A DNA stretch of 64,000 nucleotides from Sisyra terminalis (GCA_958496175.1 OY292275.1:1860001-1924000); one strand, 5' to 3'. Shown: positions 1 through 13,594, numbered from the stretch's first letter. Program-made: numbers and translations. The notes: generated from the letters alone by a model not told the origin.

Positions 1-129
1 TGTGGTTTTTTTCTTCAAATTATGCCAAAATCTTTTTGATCTTTGTCGTCAATTAAAAAATGATAAAAACTAATTAAAATCGCCAATTAATTAAGTGGTT
101 TTGATTTATCTGATAGAAGTTTATAAACT

Positions 130-1830
130 GTGTATTATTTAACTTGGAAAATTCAAGAAAATGTCAAGTTTTCCACCCAAATACTTCAACTTATTGAAGA
201 CAGGGGAATGACAAAATTTAGACCTATGATTTTTCGGATATACCTCGAAAATGTGAGATTTACGGAAAAAAAGCATTGCACAAAAATTGAAGACAATTTA
301 ATTATCTACAAAAGTGGTCCCCAACTTTTTTTCGTTAAATCTATTAGTTTCGCGACAATTTACGTTCAAACATAACCCTTAAATCAAAACATTTTTTTTC
401 TGTATAGAAAAAAATTCTTAATTCCCTTTATACCCTTCCTCCATAGGAATCAATTTTTAGAGATTTCCCTGATTTTTCTTGGCTAAGCTTTTTCAATGAA
501 AACCAAACTCGGGGGTGAGAATATTTGGTGCTCCGAAAGCAGGCAGGGGAATGACAAATTTAAGAACTTAAGATTTTTCGATTATATCCAGAAAATGTGA
601 CTATTGAGGAAAAAAAGTCATTACACAAAAATTAAAGCCAATTAAACTATCTACAAAAGAGGTTCCCAACTTTTTTTCGTTAAATCTATTAGTTTCGCGA
701 TAATTTACGTTCAAACATAACCCTTAAATCAAAACATTTTTTTTCTGTATAGAAAAAAATTCTTAATTCCCTTTATACCCTTCCCCCATAGGAATCAATT
801 TTTAGAGATTTCCCTGATTTTTCTTGGCAAAACTTTTTCAATGAAAACCAAACTCGGGGGTGAGAATATTTGGTGCTCCGAAAGCAGGCAGGGGAATGAC
901 AAATTTAAGAACTTAAGATTTTTCGATTATATCCAGAAAATGTGGCTTTTACGGAAAAAAAGTCACTGTACAAAAATTAAAGCCAATTAAATTATCTACA
1001 AAAGTGGTTCCCAACATTTTTTCGCTAAATCAAATACTTTCGCTATAATTGATGTTCAAGTATAAGACTTAGATCCAAAATTTTTTTTTGTCTTTAAAGA
1101 AAAAAAAATTATAATTCCCTTTAATCCCACCCCTCTATAGCAAGCGATTTTTAGAGATTTCCCTGATTTTTCTTGGCTAACCTTTTTCAATGAAAACCGA
1201 TTCGGGGACGAACACATTTGGTGCTCTAAAAGTAGGCAGGGGAATGACAAAATTTAGAACTTAACCTTTTTCGATTATATCCCAAAAATGTGGCTTTTTC
1301 GGAAAAAAAGTTATTGCCCAAAAATTAAAGCCAATTAAACTATCTACAAAAGAGGTCCTCAACTTTTTTTCGGTAAACCTAATAGTTTCGCTTCAATTTA
1401 CGTTCAAACATAACCCTTAAATCGAAACACTTTTTTGTGTATAGAAAAAAAAATAATTCCCTTTACGCTTCCCCCCCCCAACCAAAGGAAGCAATTTTAG
1501 AGGTTCACTCGATTTTTCTTGATTGAACTTTTTCAATGAAAACCTACATCGGAGGTGAAAATATTTGGTGCTCCAAAAGTAGGCAGGGGAATGACAAATT
1601 TAAGAACTGACGATTTTCCGATTATATCATGAAAATGTGACTTTTACGGAAAAAAGTCGCTGCTCAAAAATTAAAGCCAAATAAATTATCTACAAAAGTG
1701 GTCCCCAAATTTTTTTCGCCAAACCTAATAGTTTCGTTACAATTTACGTTCAAACATAACTCTTAAATCGAAACATTTTTTTCCTTAGAAAAAAAAATTA
1801 AACTTAAATGTTGGCTTTGATTTAAGGTGT
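130..1830. repeat. Tandem array, about 345-bp unit, five copies
   Basis: Successive units carry the landmark CAGGGGAATGACA at 201, 544, 889, 1237 and 1584, giving periods of 343, 345, 348 and 347 bp. Other shared parts are a 'TTTTTCGATTATAT' segment, a run of A followed by 'GTCATTGCACAAAAATTAAAG', a 'ACAAAAGTGGTCCCCAAC' segment and 'TTTACGTTCAAACATAACCC'. Units 2 and 3 are nearly identical; the outer ones are more diverged. No coding capacity is visible. The landmark word resembles the CAGGGGAATTACA word that recurs elsewhere in the window. Confidence 0.9.
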
Positions 1831-3230
1831 AGAAAAAAAATTTCTAGACAAATTTTGTGGAAAATTCTATGAAGATTAATTAATAAATAGATTTTATTTT
1901 TTGATTTTTTTTTTCGAAGATATCATCAAAGGAGTGGCACCTATAGGTTTTTTTTGTCCCCTCTTTTATCACAAAACTCTTCATAAAAAACTCCAAAAAT
2001 TTTTGTTTCGTACATTTGTAAGCATAATCAGAAATTGATAAGGGGAAGAAGTGAAAGGGGGGGCGCAGCCCCCCTTATTCCTAATATAATCTTTATATGA
2101 AAAATTTACAATAAATCACTAACTTTTTTCGAGCTTTCACTACTCTAAACAGGCTTGCCAACGGCAAGGGGTAGGATTGAGGTATCAATTAATATAGATT
2201 TATATAAGCAATAAAATTTTTGCTATTAAATTTAAAATCGATCGACGAAAAAAATTTCAATACATTTACATCAATCAAAGTTTAAACGAAAATATTGGCT
2301 TAATTTTGAGGTTGAGAAAAAAAAATTTTAGACCAATTTTGTAGACAATTTTAAGATGATTTATGAGGAAATATTTTTTTTTTAAAAAAAAACATCCTTT
2401 TACGGAGATATAATCAAAACGGTGAAACCTTGACTTTTCCATTTTCACCCCAGAACTCTTCATAAATTATTCTGTAAATTTTACTTTCCCCCTTTTATAA
2501 ACAAAAAATGAAGGGGAGGTAAAAGAAGAAAAGAAAGCTCTCATGGATTTTGGCATCCAAAAACTTCTAATAAAATAATCATTGAATTTTTATTTCGCAA
2601 TTTTATTAGCCTTGGCAAGCGCACTGGCAAATCGGGGAGGGCTTTACCCGACCATTTCTCTCATAACATCATACAATAAAATTTCTCAATCATTTTTTTT
2701 GTAGTAAATAGAATTTAAACTCGTTAACATCATATTTTTGGGCTAAAATATTTCAATGGGTGTTAAAGTAAAAGTTCAAACGTAAAAATTGGCATAATTT
2801 CGAGGTAAACACAAAAATTTTAGAGAACAAATTTTTTTGATAATTTTATCAAGATTAATTTATGTAATAATGATAGTATAGTCAAAAAAGGTGACATTTT
2901 GAATTTTCCTTTTTTACTCTAAAATTTTCCATAAATTAACATCGGAAAATGCTTAGAATTGTCCCATATACTATCTCAATGGTGTACCCCTGGATTTATG
3001 TCTTACTATTCTTATGTTCATATCGAAACTTCTAATAAAATTATTTTTATGCCACATATTTATTAACGTTGGCAAGCGTACTGGCAAATCGGGGAGGGTT
3101 TTACCCGCCCATTTTCCTAATATCATCATATAATAAAATTTCACTATAACTTTTCTTATAGAAGACGAAAAATTTAAATGCATTTATATCATTTTTTTTG
3201 GCTATATCTCGATTGTTTGTCAATTTAGGG
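1799..3230. repeat. Degenerate repeats, about 490-bp period, three units
   Basis: Three units begin near 1799, 2278 and 2772 with a 'AAGTTTAAACGAAAATATTGG'-like start, followed by a GAGGT-containing stretch, A runs and 'GACCAATTTTGTAGACAATT'-like sequence. The second and third units share a GC-richer segment, 'ACTGGCAAATCGGGGAGG', near 2620 and 3078. The first has only a diverged equivalent near 2150 (GGCTTGCCAACGGCAAGGGG). I see no gene. Confidence 0.7.
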
Positions 3231-4229
3231 GAAAAATTTATCCCACAAAAATTAAAGCCAATAAAATTGCCTACAAAAACTGTTCTACGAAAAAAAAATT
3301 CTTAACCTTAAAATTATGTCCAATATTGTCCGATTTTCACCTGTTCGAATTATGAAAACCACAAGGGCTATACTTGGAACGTCCATTTCAGAAAAACTAT
3401 TCGATTAAATCAAAATTTGGTAAGAACAATTGTTGTAGATAATTTCGTCAGCATTATTTTTTCCTAAACAAAATTTTTCCCAAAATGGCCTCATAATCGA
3501 GATACAGCCTAAAAATGAGGGAAACCAATGATTAAAATTTAAATACTTTTTTGGCTGTTTTACAAAATTCGATTTTCAATCCAAAAATAGAAGAAAGAAA
3601 GGGGAGAGAAGGGAAGGGGGGTTGCATCAATAAATTTGTATCCTCAATTATGCTAATTTTTTTTAAATTTCAATGAATCAAGCATTTTTCAATAAAAATT
3701 TTCCTGCACCATATTGGCATGGCAAGAGGAACCATAATTCCACTTTGAAACCAGGATTTATTATGCAATTCTTATTGTTTAGCGATAGCATTTGAACGAT
3801 ATTGTTAAGTTTGGATGGAATTGAACGTTTCCTGTCGCTGGAAACCAATTAAAAGAACATTGTTAAATCACAGCCGCCCAGTCAATGACTGATACATAAG
3901 TACTATTTGAATAATCTCATAAAAGATAACGACCCTCCTCATTTCACTCGTTAGATCGGCCATTTAACATATTATAATAACTGCCACTAAGTCCATAAAA
4001 TCAACGGCGATGTCTTTGTCACCAAATTCTTCCGAGATCTCTTTGTGTGATCCTCGTTTGACGATTTCAACATGGTTACATCATTATATCTTTTTAAAAA
4101 AAAAAATTGTATAATATTAAATTATTAAATCAACTCATTGAGAAATGATTTATAGATCAATTTCAAGTGATTTTCATTGCTGAAAAAAAGCCAGAGTTGA
4201 GGAGTGGATTTCTTATCAGAAGAGTGATC
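3231..4229. other. AT-rich non-coding stretch, no feature recognised
   Basis: Mostly single-copy within the window. It contains short A/T runs and one purine-rich patch near 3600-3620. I see no open frame worth calling, no splice-site pair and no internal repeat with a clear period. Confidence 0.5.
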
Positions 4230-4735
4230 ATTTGATGAAAAATTTAATAGGCCTTTTGACGGCATTTACGTTGAACAAAGGCCTAAAAACCAACGTAATT
4301 TCTTTGTGTGTAAATCTCGAAAGATTTTCTGATAATCGGGGGTAGGGAGGGGGAACACCCTCGCAGGGAAAAACCTTTCGCCTGTCATGGCCTCGCCTTT
4401 TACCCATGGCGTGTGAATCATCATCGCTCGATGCAAGAGGACCGTAAATTTCACAAAAAGCCTACACTCATTGTTGCACTTTCTTCGCGATGAATCAATC
4501 GTGGTTGCGTGGAATAAAATTAAAAATTTTTAACAGTGTGCAGAGATTGTAGTGCACATATTTCGTTCCCATTTTCGAAAAAAAACCTTTCGATCGATCG
4601 ATTTCAACACGAAAAATTGCCTTATCGATCAATCGATCGATCGATTGTTGCGATAATAACCACCTGTTAGAATTTGGACGTGGCACGACATTGTTTTGAT
4701 GAATGCATCGTTTACAATCGTTTCACATCAAAGTT
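4230..4735. other. GC-richer single-copy island with CGAT clusters
   Basis: This stretch is distinctly less AT-rich than its flanks and contains overlapping CGAT repeats (about 4591-4602 and 4623-4644) and a CACCTG E-box near 4661. Short frames on the minus strand (4266-4454 and 4495-4686) are not recognisable as proteins. A cis-regulatory element inside the inferred intron is possible, but nothing in the sequence proves it. Confidence 0.35.
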
Positions 4736-6430
4736 GGCTATGAAAGTAACGTTGATTGACGTGATCTTTTCCTTTGAAGTGATACTTCTTAAAAAGCATT
4801 GAAATCCAGCCATTAAATTAAAAAATTAATCTATTAATCTTCAATCAAAGATTGGATAAAATCATAACATTTCTAGCCGAAATTTCCTCAATGAATCTGT
4901 TTACCCCAGTTACCCTATAATTCTTTTAATCTCCTGACCTTCTTTTCATTAACCTATACCTCCCCCTCTTCATCTCCCAACCAATTTTGTACTCATATTT
5001 TCGATAATTATTCATGATAAATGTTCAAATCAATGGAAAACCGAATTAATTACGACTCCAGACCTTGTCGACATTGATTGACGTAACGATTTTTGCTTTT
5101 GAAGTGATACTTCTTAAAAAAACATCCAAATTCAGCCATTAAATAAAAAAATTATTCTATTATTCTTCAATCAAAGATTGAATAAAATTTTCTCAATGAA
5201 TTTTTTACCCTGGTTACCCTATAATTTCTTTAATCTCCTGACCTTTTTTTTAACCTATACCTCCCCCTTTTCATTCCCCCCCCCCATCAATTTTGTACCA
5301 TCTTTTCGATTATTATTCACGATAAATGTTCAAATCAATGAAAAACCGAATTAATTTTTGGAATGAATTCGAAAGACTCCAGACCTTGTTGACGTCGATT
5401 GACGAAATGATTTTTGCTTTTGAAGTGATACTTCTTAAATAAAACATCCAAGTTCAGCCATTAAATCCAAGAATTATCCTATTAATCTTCAATCAAAGAT
5501 TGGATAAAATCATGATATTTCTAGCCGAAACTTCCTCAATGATTTTTTTTTACCCCAGTTACCCTATAATTCTTTTAATCTCCTGAGTAACGTTGATTGG
5601 CGTAGTGATTATGGTTTTTGAAGTGATACTTCTTAAAACATCCAAATTCAGTCATTAAATCCAAAAACTACCCCAGTAATCTTCAATCAAAGTTGGAATA
5701 AAATTAAGATATTACCGAAATTTTCTCAATGAATTTTTTCCCCTGGTTACCCTATAATTCCTTTAATCTCCGTACCCTCTTTTCATTAACCTATACCTCC
5801 CCCTCTTCATCCCCCCCATCAATTTTGTACCATCTTTTCGATAATTATTCTTGATAAATGTTCAAATCAATGAAAAACCGAATTAATTTTTGAAATGAAT
5901 TCGAAAGGCTCCAGATCTTGTCGACGTTGATTGACGTAATGATTTTGTCTTTTGAAGTGATGCTTCTTAAAAAAACATCCAAATTCAGCCATTAAATCAA
6001 AAAATTACTCTATTAATCTTCAATCAAAGATTGAATGAAATTAAGTTATTCCTAGCCGAAATTTCTTCAATGTATTTTTTTACCCCAGTTACCCTATAAT
6101 TCCTTTAATCTCCTGAGTAACGTTGATTGACGTAGTGATTCTGGTTTTTGAAGTGATACTTCTTAAAACATCCAAATTCAGTCATCAAATCAAAAACTAC
6201 CCCAGTAATCTTCAATCAAAGTTGGAATAAAATTAAGATATTACCGAAATTTTCTCAATGAATTTTTTCCCCTGGTTACCCTATAATTCCTTTAATCTCC
6301 GTACCCTCTTTTCATTAACCTATACCTCCCCCTCTTCATCCCTCCCATCAATTTTGTACCATCCTTTTGATAATTATTCATGATAAACGTTCAAATCAAT
6401 GAAAAACCGAATTAATTTTCGAAAGACTCC
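4736..6430. repeat. Higher-order tandem array (about 325 bp and 196 bp units)
   Basis: The landmark GAAGTGATACTTCTTAAA recurs at 4776, 5101, 5422, 5620, 5954 and 6150. The first intervals are 325 and 321 bp, then 198, 334 and 196 bp. The last four landmarks therefore form two copies of a 532-bp higher-order unit made of one full and one truncated monomer. Each monomer also carries GTTGATTGACGTAATGATT, a CTTCAATCAAAGATTG segment and GGTTACCCTATAATTC. The full monomers add a pyrimidine-rich tract with CTATACCTCCCCCTCTTCAT. Non-coding. Confidence 0.9.
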
Positions 6431-8110
6431 AGACCTTGTCGTCCCCTATTAAACTAAATTGGGTTAAGCAAATGAACTTGGAGTCGATCGAAAAAAGCGT
6501 TTTTCCCAACTCCATTACGGGCGGCCTAATTCAATTTTCTGCCATTAACGTTTTTTTATTTTTTTATTTTACTTTCTTGTCCCGTTTTCCTTCACCATAT
6601 CGTTTCGCCTTTGTAGTACGTAAAGCACGACAGGGAAAATTCCATCATCCACCCCGAAATAGGTCAGCCAACCTTCTTCCATGAATTTGATTGATGAACG
6701 GAAAAGCCATTTAAAAAATCACTCCATCAATTTTTCTTTTTTGGTACTACATAGATCCCAACACCATAATCAATAATCCCAAGCAATCGCAGTGTTTTGG
6801 GGCCAAAAATTTTTTTTGTACATAAAAAGTTTTAAATTTGATTAATGTATCAGTGGATAAACGCATTGCAAATGAATTTGGTGAAATTTTAAAATTAAAT
6901 GATGCACTTTGTTGCATTTATTGTTATAAATTGTTCAGTTGAATGGACAATGTTGTAGTTAGTTGGCTGTGACGAGAGCTTTATAAAGCTCTGTACTCTA
7001 TCGATATATATATATATATGTTCAAAGTTGAAAACGTTCACCTATGAAAGCAAAGGCAGGGCATAGGGGTGGAGGGTTGAAAACACAAACGGGTTTGATA
7101 TGAGGTTGTATTCGATGTATCTGTCTGTGTTTGATGTGGTTGCATTTAGGGGATGTGCATGGCATATAAGGGTATGGAGTTGCACCCCGGAAATTACTCT
7201 CAAACCTCTCCACTACAGTAAAACCTTGTCAACATAGGAAAACTCCTGCACCATATGAATAATTTCATGTCAAGTAATTTTTATCTAAGTTTTGCGGGGG
7301 AGGGGAGATTTTTTTTGCAAAAAATCTCAACCATCTTTACCATCAATCCAATCTCGACCGATAAATTGCATTGGATGCACCAAAAAAATAACGACAATAC
7401 TCCAAACACATAGGCGTTGTGATGTTTGTATTTTTTTTCTGCAATTTTTCTTAGGGTGCTAAGGCCGTAACTATTGCGGAAGATAAATTATTGCGGAAAT
7501 GTTGGCGAAGAGGTTGCTTTCTATGCGGCGCATGTGGGAAGAGGTCACTGTGCAATTGATGCATTTTAGTGTGCAGGTCGACGGCGTTGTTGTCCAAGTG
7601 CAGGGTGCAGTGATGCACCGCTTCTTCATCGCTGGACTGTGACCAGAACTAGTTTAACAGCCTCCGCGATCCATATACAATGAACGAACGATCTATACGA
7701 TCGACAAGACGATGATTCCTCCCCCAAACATTCCTCCACATCTTTTGTCTACTATACACTATACACACAACACTCACATACCACAATCTTTGCCGCTTAC
7801 GATAAGATGCAACTCAGGTCAAATTGCATTCCTCCCCCGTCACTCCCCCGCACATATCAAAACAAAAAAAAACTTACAAACATCGCACACGAGAATTTGT
7901 CTTCGATCGATTATTTCCATTATATATCATTTTTTTAAAATAATCGATTGATTGATTCTTTGCCCTTTTGTCCTAACTTGTCACCCAAATTCCATCAATT
8001 CATTAATTTTTTTTCCATGAAAAAAAGAAAAAAATCAAAATAAGTAGTTTAGGAGTTAAAACCAGTAAGGATTTAAGTAGGCGTAGGAAGGAAAGAAAAA
8101 AACTTTGAAC
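6431..8110. other. Single-copy island, GC-richer, with (TA)n tract
   Basis: A mostly non-repetitive stretch with mixed base composition. It holds a TA dinucleotide run at 7005-7018 and a relatively GC-rich core at about 7480-7710. Open frames at 6436-6684 (+), 7022-7213 (-) and 7712-7951 (+) give unrecognisable low-complexity peptides. The composition would fit an intronic regulatory element, but I cannot assign a function. Confidence 0.3.
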
Positions 8111-8119
8111 TATTATTTT

Positions 8120-9350
8120 ATAATAACTAATGGATCAAAAATTTAAGTATAATCGAACCAATTGTAAGGGTCAAACAATAACGGTTCATATTTTAGCCAC
8201 AAAACTGATCGATTTTCGTGAAAATGGTTGGAAATACAAATTTTATGAAGAGGAAAATTTTATAGGAAATTTAGTGCTCTTTAATTTTTGTCATGACACT
8301 TTTTCACCTAACACCCACCAGAAGCCCAAAAAAATCAAAAAAACCAATAACTTGTTAATTTATCGTTTCAATCTAGAAGGCCATGGTTTATATCATCACC
8401 ACGTGTTTTTGACCAGAGAGCTCTTGATCTAATTTTTTATTTCCTTAGAACAATTTAAATTTTACTTTTCGCTTATTTAACCACAAAAATGGTCAATTTT
8501 CGTGAAAATAATTGAAAATACAAATTTTATGAAGAGGAAAATTTTATAGGAAATTTGATGTTCCTTATTTTTTGTAATTACACTTTTCACCTAAAATCTA
8601 CCAGAATCCCAAAAAAATTAAATTTAATAGGAAATTTAGTGCTCTTTAATTTTTGTCATTACACTTTTTCACCTAAAACCCACCAGAAGCCCAAAAAATT
8701 AAAAAAAACCGATAACTTGTTAATTTATCGTTTCAATCTAGAAGGCCATGGTTCATATCATCACCACGTGTTTTTGACCAAGGAGCTCTTGATCTAAACT
8801 TTTATTTTCTTTAAATAATTTAAATTTTGGTTCAATAAATTACAGCATTAATAAATTTTAACGGAAAATTGCAGTTGTTCCGAAAACAGTTGACTATCAC
8901 AAAAATAATGAAGAGACTAATTTTATAGGAAATTTTATGGTCTTTAACTTTTGACATTACAACTTTTCGCCGAAAACCTACCATTTTCCCACAAAAGCTC
9001 AAAAAACTTAAGTTTCCTTGTTTTAATTTAGTTTCAGTCAAGTAGGCCATCGATTTTACTGTCACTTTGCCGTTTTGAAGCGGAGGGAAGGTGAAATAAA
9101 TTAATGTTTCATTTCCTAAGTACAACTAAATCAGTATAACGGCACAAAAGTATCAAATCTTATTTTTTACAGTGTCCCAACAGAAAATTGCAATTTTTTC
9201 AAAAACAAATGAAAACACAAAAATTTTGACGAGACCAATTTTATAGGAAATTGAATCTTCTTTCCTTTTTGTCATAACCACTTTCTTTCTACAACCTCTC
9301 ATTTTCGAGGAATCAACAAAAAACGAAAAAAAATCCATTGTTTCAATTCA
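8120..9350. repeat. Dispersed repeat block, copy 1
   Basis: This block contains imperfect tandem units of about 280-290 bp. They share TTTTATGAAGAGGAAAATTT, CACTTTTTCACCTAA, CTTGTTAATTTATCG and TATCATCACCACGTG (near 8390 and 8757). It is collinear with 15781-16690: landmarks at 8192, 8477 and 8832 match 15781, 16064 and 16334, an offset of about 7.5-7.6 kb in the same orientation. Open frames inside it (8130-8432, 8555-8797, 8832-9125) follow the repeat and are not convincing proteins. Confidence 0.8.
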
Positions 9351-10790
9351 ATATCCACCAATGCCAGCAAGTTTTTCAACTTTTTTGGACATTTAAACCA
9401 TCGAGGTCGTTAGCTTGCCCGTGCTTCAAAGGTCGAGCCATCTAAGCATTTTCTTTGTACGCACGCCATCCACTTAAAATGGGCGTAAAATTCAATTTAT
9501 TCCTCCGTACCCCGAATTCCTCCGCCTAATCATCATCACTGGCCTCCACAATTGATATATATTTCTGGAACAAAGGCATTTTTCTTTGTCCTCCCCGAAA
9601 CGTTATGTTATACGTAATGTCCATTATTATATGGACGACCTCAAACGAACGCAGGAATTTATAAATAGAAAAGCAACATTGAATTGAGAAGAATTGGAGA
9701 AAGGATTTCGATTGTTGAAATAATTTAAATGGGCATTAGGACATTAATAAACGCGTGGCTCATAAATCTTAGTCAAATTTTTCGTGTCAAATAGGTGATA
9801 AAACGTTGCTCTAATGGAATTATTTTTTCATGGCTTTTTTTTTCCTTTCATTTGAAATATGTGTGTGTGTCAAGTTGGCTTGGCATTGCCAATGCATTAA
9901 GATGCATTGCATCGTGGCCAACTGAGAGATAATGAATTGCGTTTGGTGGGATTTGACTTTGTTTGAAATTCAATTAGATGCAATTAGGAGGAGAGGAAAA
10001 AAAACACAGCCAAGTCAATGATTCATTTGCGTAAATCGCGCGAATGCAACACAAAGAAAATTATCTCATTTATTTTTTTTTTCGCTTCCAATTAAATGCA
10101 ATGTCACTGCAATATATCCATTTCTTTAATGGGATTCAATGGAAATACTTAGCTAAATTCTTACACAAATCGATTTATTCCGATGCACATTTGTGGAGCA
10201 ATTGGTGGAAAATTTCCCCTCACATTTTTTGATCCTTCGAGTCGGATACTTTTCCATGATTTGCCAAAAAGTCAAAATAATCGTCGACAATCGAAAAAAA
10301 ATCTTTCCAGGAAGTGGATTGGCGAGGAATTGAAACTTTTACGGCCAATTTAAATTCAAGTTTATATTCCAATCCAGTGATGTGATGTGATGTGATATGT
10401 GTCTACCTACACCGGAAAGGACGGACGGACGGCGAATAGTTTGAGATTTCAAGGGCGTTGTGCTCATCTACCTGCGAGGTCTTCTTTTTTTTTTCTTTCT
10501 TTTCCTTCAAATGTGCGTAGTTATAATATATTACAACAATACTAAAGTCGAGAACCAAATCAAACGTAACGACGACCCGAGTACCTACTACAAGAAGAGG
10601 TCCTTCGCCTCACCACACAACGACGTTTCGTTTCGTCTCAACCTTAGATTGTTGAACTTTGCCTAAGCCAAGCCATTGTAAAATTTCATCCACATTCCCC
10701 CTGGTCGCCCCATTTTTAATGGATCCCTACCCATGATGCTGTCTTTCTTGCCACATTTTTATTATACAACATTTTAATTATATCACACAA
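9351..10790. other. Mostly single-copy island, no gene recognised
   Basis: Sequence of mixed composition without an obvious repeat period. Small features are a tandem GTGAT run near 10378-10400, a GGAC tetramer run near 10422-10432 and a (TG)n tract near 9860. The short frames at 10044-10232 and 10460-10666 are not recognisable. Confidence 0.35.
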
Positions 10791-12480
10791 TTTTTTTTTA
10801 TCGCATTAAATTTTGGTCTCAAAGAATACTTCAAGTTCAAAAAATTTTTCTCCACCTTTTAAATAATTCAGCCGAAATTGTCTCAAATTTATGGTGAAGA
10901 AAACCGGCAATATCTTACAAATCAGAAGAGATAGAAAAATTTCGTTGATAACAATTAAGTGGGAAATTTTATCAGTTTTCATTTTGATAAGAACAATTTT
11001 TCACGTACAATACACTGTTTTTGAGATATAGAACAAAAACCGAAGAAAAACCAGTTGTTTTTTTTGTTTTAAAAATCCACCTTTGTTTTACTAAAGAAAG
11101 CGAAGCAAATATCGTGAAAACTAGTTTCGATAGAAGAAAACTCTCTGAATCAAATTTTTATGGAATATCATTGGCTTTCATTTTGCTAAGAACCAAATTT
11201 TGTCTAGGATGCACCGTTTTTCAGATATAGGGGAAAAATGAAAACATTTTTTTGATCTAAGATTTTAATTTTTTTTTATCAAAGTAAATGAAGCAAATAT
11301 CTTGATAAATAGGGGAAATAAGGGAAAAAGTCTGAGAAACAATTTTGTCGGAAATTTGATGGACTTTTATTTTGGTAAGAGTAAATTTTCACGTACGAAG
11401 CACCTTTTTTGAGATATAGAACAAAAACCGAAGAAAAACCATTTTTTTTTCTGTTCCAAAATCCACCATTGTTTTACTAAAGAAAGCGAAGCAAATATCG
11501 TGAAAACTAGTTTCGATAGAAGAAAACTATCAATATTAAATTTGTAGAGAAAATCATTGGCTTTCATTTTGCTAATAACAAAATTTTGTCTAGGACGCAC
11601 CGTTTTTCAGATATAAGGGAAAAATGAAAACATTTTTTGGATCTAAAATTTTAATTTTTTTTTATCAAAGTTAATGAAGCAAATATCTTGATAAATAGGG
11701 GAAAGAAGGGAAAAAGTCTAAGAAACAATTTTGTAGGAAATTTCATGGACTTTCATTTTGGTGAGAGTAAATTTTTGGTTTGAACGCACCATTTTCGAGA
11801 TATAGGGGAAAATCCCAAATATGATCACTTTTTACTTTCTGGATCACATCTAGCCATTGTTTTCAACTAAAAATGAACAAAAGAAATTTCAATTCAGCTG
11901 ACATTTTATAATTTGTTTTTCGATCTACAACTTTCATTTGTTTTTTTTTTTATTTTACTCAAAATCGAAAAAAAAACGAATCAAATATTTTGAAAACTAG
12001 TATTATCGAAGAAAATCACCTCAAATACACCATTTCCGAGTTAAGGGGGGGAAACCCAACAAAAAAAAATAACTGTATCCACATTTCGGGTCGTTTAGGA
12101 AAAAGCATTTCATTGGACCTAATTAACGAATGATGTCCTACATAGAAGCAAAATTATTATTGGTTTTTTTTTGGTTCAACGTCCAAAATTTCATTGTGCC
12201 AATATTACGAAGCAAATATCTTAAGAAATAGTAGAAATATAAAAAATACTATAGATACCAATTTTGTAGGAAATTTTATAAGCTTTCGATTTGTTAAGAA
12301 TCATTTTTTGTCTGCGATGCACCATTTCCAAGATATAAGGGAAAAGCCGAAAAAAAATCACTTTTTACTTCGTCCTAGCATTACTAGTTCTCCACGTCTT
12401 CTATCATTTGTTTTGATTTTCTTTTATTTCCCAATTTATCATTTTTGGCTTCTACTTCTTATTTTCAATACTTAAACAAA
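10791..12480. repeat. Degenerate tandem repeats, about 386-bp period
   Basis: CTAGTTTCGATAGAAGAAAA occurs at 11121 and 11507 (386 bp apart), and ATATCTTGATAAATAGGGG near 11298 and 11683 (about 385 bp). A shorter motif, AAGCAAATATC(T/G)TGA, recurs roughly every 190 bp, so the unit is itself a dimer of related half-units. Divergence increases toward 12400. Non-coding. Confidence 0.75.
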
Positions 12481-12596
12481 GGAAAGTCGCATAGTATCGG
12501 GGGTGGGGCCGAGGGAAATAGAAAAAAAAGTTAGAGATCATTCTATATCATTTAAAAGAAAACCAAAAAAACAGTTAATACTTGGAACCATTAGAC

Positions 12597-12913
12597 CAGT
12601 GTTTCCCAAACTTGAGGTGTGGCCCTCTAGGGGTCCCTGGATAGGGACCAATGAAATATTTTTATAATAATCACTAATGGTACAACAATAAAGTGCTGTT
12701 TATCATTAAATTCTAAAATCGTGAATAAAGGGGTTTTTGTTTGTTTTTTTTCGGATTTAGTAGGCCGTGGGAAAAAAATTGAAAGCTTTAAAGCTTTCAC
12801 GATAGAGTTCCGGTTAGGTGACCGAAACTTCCGCGGTTGTAGCACAACAAACTTAGGCTTCAATCAATTAAAACCGAAAAGAGTAATTTTTCTAGAAAAC
12901 ATTTGAAACACTC
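12597..12913. mobile_element. hAT-like MITE, degenerate
   Basis: The left end, CAGTGTTTCCCAAACTTGAG (12597), is a classic hAT-type terminal inverted repeat. The right end, near 12903-12913 (TTTGAAACACTCT), is a diverged inverse. The element would be about 317 bp with no transposase. The two short open frames that overlap it on opposite strands are shadows. I could not find a convincing 8-bp target-site duplication, so the right boundary is uncertain. Confidence 0.45.
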
Positions 12914-13594
12914 TAATAATTAAACAAAAAACCGTCTTTTTTTTTGCTTTATTCATTTGTTCAAAGCTTTTATATAGGACGATCAACATTGCACGACCTT
13001 TGACCTGCTTTCCTCACTACTAATCTACCAAAGTGTTGTACAACACTTGGATTACATATGCATAAATTTTAACTCTTCCTTGACATTATAATCCATTTTT
13101 GCAGGTTATATCTCCACCCAGCGATGCTCGCTTGTTTCATTTAAATATTGAAATTTTCATTTTTGATAAAAAGCTTACGATGCTGCACTTCCAAACGAAA
13201 ATGAGGTTGCAACTTTCCATTTTCTTTAGTTTTTTTTTTTTTTAATTTAAGGAAATAGCATTCCATTTGTTTTTTCAGTCGTGAATGAGAACGACCCACG
13301 CGTGGATCATATAGATCTAATTATTGTCTGGTTAATGGGTGAGAAGAGTGATGCATTCGATTATATAAGTTACGATCTTTTGTGCATATTAATTTTGAAT
13401 GGAAAGAAAAAGAAGAGTAGGCGATGATGATCGAGAAGATCATTGCGGAATGGCCACGTGGGATGCATAGATTAATGTTACATTGTCAAAACGTTGATCC
13501 TACGTTCCCCACCTCACTCTTCCTCATTCCATTTTTTGCTTCGATCCAAGAAAAATTGTAAAAAAAAACTTTCACTTGTCCTAATTTTATCATA
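12914..13594. other. Single-copy stretch, no gene recognised
   Basis: Mixed-composition DNA without repeat structure, including a palindromic CCACGCGTGG near 13296. It sits just beyond the word trio at 13595-13841. No open frame is worth calling. Confidence 0.3.

Noticed and set aside
8130..9338. Several short frames in the repeat block
   Set aside because: They recur in the second copy at 15.8-16.7 kb with disruptions and follow the repeat unit, so they are repeat-derived rather than genes.
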